NCBI RefSeq assembly: GCF_003473485.1
Contig: NC_053043.1
Span: 38,106,576 to 38,170,575 of the forward strand
Reading direction: 5' to 3'
DNA from: Medicago truncatula
Taxonomy: Eukaryota > Streptophyta > Magnoliopsida > Fabales > Fabaceae
DNA: 64,000 nucleotides
Shown here: one piece after another, positions 58,591 through 64,000 of the stretch
How the letters are laid out: every line of letters starts with the position of its first letter
Position numbering within the stretch: the stretch's first letter is position 1
The notes under the pieces: model-generated
What the model was told of the DNA's origin: nothing
The model's database searches: none
The model's input: only the letters and a program-made list of their open reading frames with translations
Made by a program: the position numbers and the translations under genes

Positions 58591-58932
58591 TTAATTAATA
58601 GGTACAAAGGAAATGAGTTTCTTGAAGTTCTTCAAACGATTCTCATACACAATGGCTTGGTAAGGGTAGGACATAGATTCAATGATGGCAGAAAGGAGGA
58701 GACGGTAGTTGGTCCCATCAACAACTTGTGTTTCACCCTTGGTGATCTTCTCAAGCTTAATTTGCTTTATCCCTTGTTGTTTGCCGTACTCGGTCACGGC
58801 AAAGTTGGCGATTTCAATCAAGTGATGATCATTGAGGTTCTTGATGGGGCTATAACCACCAGGTATTGCTTGATTCCTGGCCGCAGAGGCCAACAAAACA
58901 AGGAGGAAAATAACAAGATATTGAAATCTCAT
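58591..58932 (-). CDS. Phytocystatin, copy 2
   Basis: Single exon, 113 aa, a close paralogue of the gene at 38324-38662. The signal peptide (residues 1-22) is identical. GG is at 25-26, the helix region reads LIEIANFAVTEYGKQ at 38-52, and the QxVxG loop is QVVDG at 69-73. No Pro-Trp occurs in the second loop (SYPYQAI). The two proteins differ most just after the helix (GIKQIKLEKI against RFYSKLDKI, with one extra residue here) and in the last third. That is where protease contacts and specificity would vary, so the difference may be functional. The frame is intact. Confidence 0.92.
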   Translation of the reverse strand: MRFQYLVIFLLVLLASAARNQAIPGGYSPIKNLNDHHLIEIANFAVTEYGKQQGIKQIKLEKITKGETQVVDGTNYRLLLSAIIESMSYPYQAIVYENRLKNFKKLISFVPIN

Positions 58933-59040
58933 AATGCTAGTATTGTATCGTATCTTTCAAACTTCAAAGATTACAATGGTGTGAATTTATGTTGGCTGCT
59001 TGGATATATATATTACATAAAAGTTATGCCAAGGTGGTAA

Positions 59041-61640
59041 TATATTATTTTACTAGTCAAAATAGATCAAATTAAGTCAAAAGTTTAAAAATGGTAAAAA
59101 AATAGTCAATAGTTTAATTCAATTTTATGAAAAGGAATTGTTAGGAGAAAATATTACCTCAAATTCTGTTCATGTGATTTGATTTCTCTTTTCACAACAT
59201 GTGGCTTCCTTCCTAATTCTTCCTCTCATCACACTAACACATTCTTAGTTGTAAAAATAGTTTAAACAAGAAAACTCTTACCCATCCTTTGTTTATTTTG
59301 TTCAAATTTATACTATTAAAAAGCTAGGTTAGGTCATTTTCATTTACCTTCTATATCGTGTGTTTAATTTTGTACTCTGAATTGTTTTTAATTATTTCCC
59401 AATCTCATAAACGTTCACATCACATTTTTAGTATGTCTCTTGGTTGGTCTTTGTTCATTTATGTATAGTACCACCAAGCAAGCTGCACTTGTCCCTTTTC
59501 TTATTTTATGTTTTTTATTTTTTATTTTTTATCTAACATATGGTCTTTTATGATTATTAATGTAAGATGGTAAGGATATTAGGTGAACATAACATTTTAG
59601 GGAACATACACTCGCAAAACCCGTACACTCATTTTTGTGTGAACTTGGGTACCAATTTATTTTCTCCCTAATACTAACAATGGGTCAAACTCATGGGATT
59701 AGGAGGTAGTATGAGGCAAAGTAATGTGATTATTTTGATTGTATGATACAGGGCTCATGCTAGTGTGGGAGAGCTTGATAGGTCTCCCATCGTGAGCAAG
59801 CGAAAAAAATAACTTTTGACGGTCAGATATTAAAATTCTATGATTGTTAACATACACCAACAACAGCGGATATTTTTTAATTCTCGCTTTGTTCTCTCTT
59901 CTCCATCTTCAACATGCTTTCTCTGTTTCTCACCCAAAAATTCAGATTGGCAGCAACATGAGTTTCAAATAGAGTTGACATATAAGCTTAGTCGAACGCA
60001 TCTTCCGTTGATATGAAGCTCTGCCATTGAAACCAATATATTTTTCTTTGAAATATCAACGTGCTTCCATGAAAGAGTAATGACATAATTTTTTTAGAAA
60101 AACTTAATGAATTTATTTAACCAATTTAAGTGTGAAAGATTCAAGTTTTAATAGTTTAAAAAAGAACAAAAATGAAATTTAAGTACAAAATTTTGATTTT
60201 TCGAAAGCTTCACACATCTTTGAAACCTCTCAACCACCTTTTGGGGCTTTTAGGAACCGCAAGCAAACACCATTTTTCTTTTTTGCAGAAGATGCAAGCA
60301 AATTATTGAACAAGCATAAAATCCATTGTTTGGATATTAATAAAGGAACACAAGTTAATTAGTTAGCTTATTTATTTTTTCTTTAACAAATTCCTTTCAT
60401 TATATTAATCTTGAACTGGGACATTCCCCTTCCTTTGTTTTCCAATTCCTTGTCAATTTTCACAATCAATTATGGATTGATTATCGCAAGCAGAGAGAAA
60501 GATTTGTTCTGGAAAACGAAAGTAGTTGAAGGAGAAAGAGAAGAGTGAGAATGGAAATTGATAAGGTGTTGGTAGTGCATCATAACAATCTTAAAAGCTT
60601 ACAATCTAACGGTTAATAATACTCTCACCGTGAGAGACTTATCAAGGTCGCTCACCCTAAAAGGCGCCTACATACAGTTTATACTTAAAACGATAGGATA
60701 AAATAAGAATTCTTTGAACAACAAATAAATGTTAAAAATTCACTATAAGTGAAGGAAATTATGTAGGGTCTCTCTAATAGGCACACTTTTATAAAAGGGG
60801 TATCATATTCACTATCACAAACTAAAATTCACTATAAGTTCACAGTTACAAGAGTAGAAGCCCTCACATGGCTAAGAGTTGTTCCACCCACAAACTTCAA
60901 AAGTTGAAAACGTGAAATAAGATAGAAGCTCTTTATTAGTAGCAATTCTATCACAAATTGTTATTTATTAACAAACATAGTTTATACAAAAATGAATCGA
61001 AAATTTGACGTTGTCATACATACAATTTGGACTGTCAAATTAAAATTGGGCAAACCAAGTACACTTAAACAATAAGGTCTAAAATACATAATTGAAATAT
61101 GAGTGGTCCAATCTTGATTCAAAGGTCTACATCAACAAACACATAAATGTAAAAAATCCAAAATAATAAATTTTACAAAATAGTGTATCAGAAGAATTTT
61201 AAATATTAATATATAAAAAATAAGATGCAAGATGGGGATGGTGAGTGTTGTAAAGTAATATTACTTAGCATTTTTTTTTGGTGTTTAGTGCATTTACCTG
61301 TCCTCCATAAAACTCAAACTCTTTTTTTCAGTTAACGGACACTTACTTACCATTTTTCTTCCTCTTTTTTTTAGTCTGACAGTCAATAATTTTTTGGTAA
61401 CAATATTTGTTTTGGTAACAAGACATTATCAATTTTGATATGTGTGTCACCGTGTTTGCTGTTATTATAGGATTTATGGTTTTGATCATTCTTATGGGTG
61501 TTGCTAAATTCACATGAATACATTGAATCCTAATGACACCGATCAAACTTGCCATATTACTTTCATGCTAAATCTTTGAATCATATATTATTGAAATCCG
61601 TGAATATTTCGTTATCACATATGATTCCACTTTGTTGAAC
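59041..61640. other. Gene-free stretch with duplicated pieces
   Basis: 59404-59460 resembles 34205-34262 (CATAAACGTTCACATCACAT), and 60722-60800 resembles 35385-35455 (AGGGTCTCTCTA..ATGCACACTTTTA), so parts of the 34-36 kb region are duplicated here. A possible inverted-end element spans about 59750-60660 (GGGAGAGCTTGATAGGTCTC against the complement of GAGAGACTTATCAAGGTCGC). No gene was recognised. Confidence 0.4.
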
Positions 61641-61659
61641 TATGTTTATTACTTCAAAA

Positions 61660-62455
61660 TGTGAATTTACAGGTTAACAAGGAAAGACACGTGGATATGG
61701 AATTTGGAAAAATCAAATACATTTTCTATTTGTAGTGCTTACAATTTTTAGATTGCTCAACATAGTGTTGACGCTCGTGTGGATGTGAAGCTGCTTTGGC
61801 AAAAGGATATCCCTCTGAATGTCGTGGTTTTCGCTTTGCGTCTGTTACATAATAGATTACCAACAAAAGATAACTTACTTCGGCGTGGAGTTCTCAATAA
61901 TGATTTTTGTCTGTGTTACCGGATGTGGCTCTTTAGAAACCGTCAATCATTTATTTTTACATTGCCTGTTTATTGGGTTTGTCTGGAATATTATCCTTCG
62001 TTGGGTAGGACTCTCTACGGCTGCCCCATTCTTGGCTTCGAAGCATTTTACTCAGTTCAGTTTTGGTGGTGGGGGAACTCAGGTGCAACAATCAATTTTA
62101 ACTGTCATTTCGTTTGGTACTGTGTGGGAAATGTGGAAAGAAAGAAATAACAAGATTTTCAACAGTAAAGAATGCTCGATTTTGTGTTTGGTGGACAAAA
62201 TAAAGCTACTTTCCTTCTCTTGGTTGAAGATGAAATTTGTTCATTTATCTTTCAATTACCATAGTTGGTGACTGAATCCCCTCGCAATTTTGGGCTATGG
62301 CTAGCTGTTATTTCTTTTGTGTGTATTTTTGTTGTTTTCTTTTCTCCGTTTGTAAATATTGTTAATACTTTTCAAGTATTTCTTGGGCACACCTTGTGTT
62401 AGGAAAAACATTTTGTTTTGATAATATATTTCATTTTAGCTTTTTCAACAAAAAA
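61660..62455 (+). pseudogene. 5'-truncated LINE ORF2 fragment (zf-RVT end)
   Basis: Translation gives WIWNLEKSNTFSI (the DxWxW-type start of zf-RVT), then KDIPLNVVVFALRLLHNRLPTKDNLLRRG. After a frame change comes VTGCGSLETVNHLFLHC, then VWEMWKERNNKIFN and a stop after HSW. A 3'UTR and A-rich tail run to about 62455. There is a frameshift at about 61910. Confidence 0.85.
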
Positions 62456-62989
62456 ATTAATTAATTTTTTTTTCTTCAATAGAGACAGCATCGATCGAAT
62501 AGTCATGCATTGTGTTCTAGGAATCATGTCTCACTTAAAACTGAAAAAAAAAAATAATCTCCATAAGCAAGGTCATGAAAATAAGGCCCCGTTTACTTAG
62601 TGAAAACAATTTATATCTTTTCGTTTTCTGAAGTATGTGTTCATTTTGACTTGCTAATGAAAGGATGTGATATTATTGAAAGGAATCATTGTAATAGAGA
62701 GAAAATGAAATGCTTGCTAGAGATTATTCATTTTCGGAAATAATAAAAACAACTTTTTGGCATTATCATTGTTTCCAAAAAATTCACATTATTGTTTAGG
62801 TCAAGACTCCGTACGTTATCTCGTTGCTAGCATGTAAAATTAGCACAAGTTTTATGTGTTATCCCACCTTAATTAACAAATTTTTCACAATAAAAAGTAT
62901 AAGAAAAACATCAAGCAAAATTGAAATTAACCAAACATAGCCTATATATTTTCTCTACATAGTTCATGTTCTCCTTTGATAATTTCTTC

Positions 62990-63260
62990 ATTTTTAATGT
63001 CTTCCTTGATCATTTTCTTGGCTTGGAAGGATTTGGTCTTGTAGGCATTCTGTAGCATCACAATCCTTTGTTAGCTCTTCTGCAATTTCAGCAGGAGTAA
63101 CTTGAACTTCTCCTAAAAGAACTTCAATCTTTTCAAAGAGTTCATGTTCAGTAATGCAAAGGTAGTTAACAACCAATTGCTTAAAAGCAGAAAAGTTGCA
63201 ATATGACAAATGAATTTGCTTGTCCATTTTACCAGGCCTTAACAGAGCATGATCTACCAC
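62990..63260 (-). pseudogene. AAA-ATPase exon 2 fragment with frameshift
   Basis: Matches the end of the BCS1-type protein from DHALLRPGKMDKQIHLSYC to ATECLQD. A 5-nt deletion relative to the intact copies, near 63035, then shifts the frame. The start side ends at about 63260, where unrelated DNA begins. It is closest in wording to copy 1 (KQIHLSYCNFSAFKQLVVNY). Confidence 0.9.
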
Positions 63261-63572
63261 ACGTTCTGCTTCTCGGAGAGGTTTTAATATATTGTTTTTG
63301 ACCGTTTAAAAAAACTCTAAGAATAAATCCACCATGGATAAAGCTTCAAGCTTTTGGAGAAAGAAGAAAGTGATTCTTATTCATTGATTGTAAAACGGTT
63401 ACAGTAATAGCTATATATAGAAGCTGAAACTTCTAACTAACTACATGCAACATAAATGAAATGTAAATGAAAGTGAAATTACAAAAGCTCAAATGAATTA
63501 AACTTGCGCGCTAAGTAACGTCTATATTATTTTCATTATGTATTTTCTTCTGCTTCTCTTCAATGCTTTCCT

Positions 63573-63670
63573 CTAATAACAAGATATTGAAATCTTATAA
63601 TGCTTGTATTGTATCGTATCTTTTGAAGCTTCAAAGGGTACAATGGTGTGAATTTATGTTGGTTGCTTGG

Positions 63671-63671
<1 letters not shown>
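63573..63671 (-). pseudogene. Cystatin 5' remnant with lost start codon
   Basis: Only the first ~8 codons and the upstream flank of the cystatin gene remain. The minus strand reads ATA AGA TTT CAA TAT CTT where the intact genes read ATG AGA TTT CAA TAT CTT. Upstream DNA (AATGGTGTGAATTTATGTTGG) matches both cystatin loci. Confidence 0.85.

Positions 63672-63749
<78 letters not shown>
63672..63749. repeat. (TA)n microsatellite, about 78 bp
   Basis: Uninterrupted TA run at the position where the intact cystatin loci have only about 10 bp of ATATATAT (38729-38738 and 59006-59015). It is an expansion specific to the broken copy. Confidence 0.97.
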
Positions 63750-63750
<1 letters not shown>

Positions 63751-64000
63751 CATTAAAGATATGCCAAGGTGGTAATATATTATTTTGCTAGTCAATATAA
63801 ATCAAATCAAGTCAAAAGTTTAAGAATGGTAAATAAAAATTCAATAGTTTAATTCTATTTTATTTTATGAAATAAATCATATAACTTTTTTTTTTGTGTT
63901 GACCTCTGATTTTCAAGAGAAAGGGTCATGTTGATCAAGAGTTTGCCAGAAGGTAAGTAAAATACGACCAAGAATTGTTTTCTTCATTCTTTATCTCATG

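Overview
This is AT-rich plant nuclear DNA. Its protein-coding genes are split by GT-AG introns and lie among SINEs, LINEs, MITEs and LTR remnants. The repeat types and gene sequences look most like a temperate legume (Medicago/Trifolium type); that is an inference, not a proof.

Layout: 1-4130 is intergenic DNA with a SINE, a (TA)n tract and a foldback element. 4131-9486 (+) is a complete ten-coding-exon phosphoenolpyruvate carboxylase gene (966 aa by my splice model) with an N-terminal phosphorylation-type serine and a 5'UTR intron. 10.8-11.3 kb holds a decayed LINE RNase H domain, and 11.6-12.8 kb an element with long inverted repeats. 13052-20385 (+) is a ten-exon ALG9-type mannosyltransferase gene (568 aa) whose introns are full of repeats. 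20832-22680 and 29132-30717 (both -) are two closely related two-exon BCS1/AATP1-type AAA-ATPase genes, separated by a 5'-truncated LINE. 31-38 kb carries a SINE, a Stowaway-like MITE, an element with an 8-bp target duplication, a long CT tract and, at 38324-38662 (-), a secreted cystatin gene. 41127-52713 is a partial tandem array of a ~1.42-kb repeat. It has been interrupted by a ~5.8-kb LINE (ORF1 open, ORF2 endonuclease damaged) and by a 1,170-bp solo LTR with a perfect 5-bp target duplication. 53001-53807 (-) encodes a zinc-finger homeodomain protein. 55-63.9 kb holds LINE pieces, a second cystatin (58591-58932, -) and broken 3' pieces of the AAA-ATPase, one joined directly to cystatin flank.

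The host genes are not an operon and need not cooperate: PEPC is cytosolic carbon metabolism, ALG9 is ER N-glycan assembly, the AAA-ATPases are membrane-linked ATPases, the cystatins are secreted protease inhibitors and the ZF-HD protein is a transcription factor. The AAA-ATPase and cystatin genes form a local cluster that has been duplicated and rearranged several times.

I found no convincing novel molecular system. The most informative structure is the 1.42-kb tandem array, where sister repeat copies preserve the empty insertion sites of two different retroelements. All exon limits are splice-site readings by eye, without transcript support.
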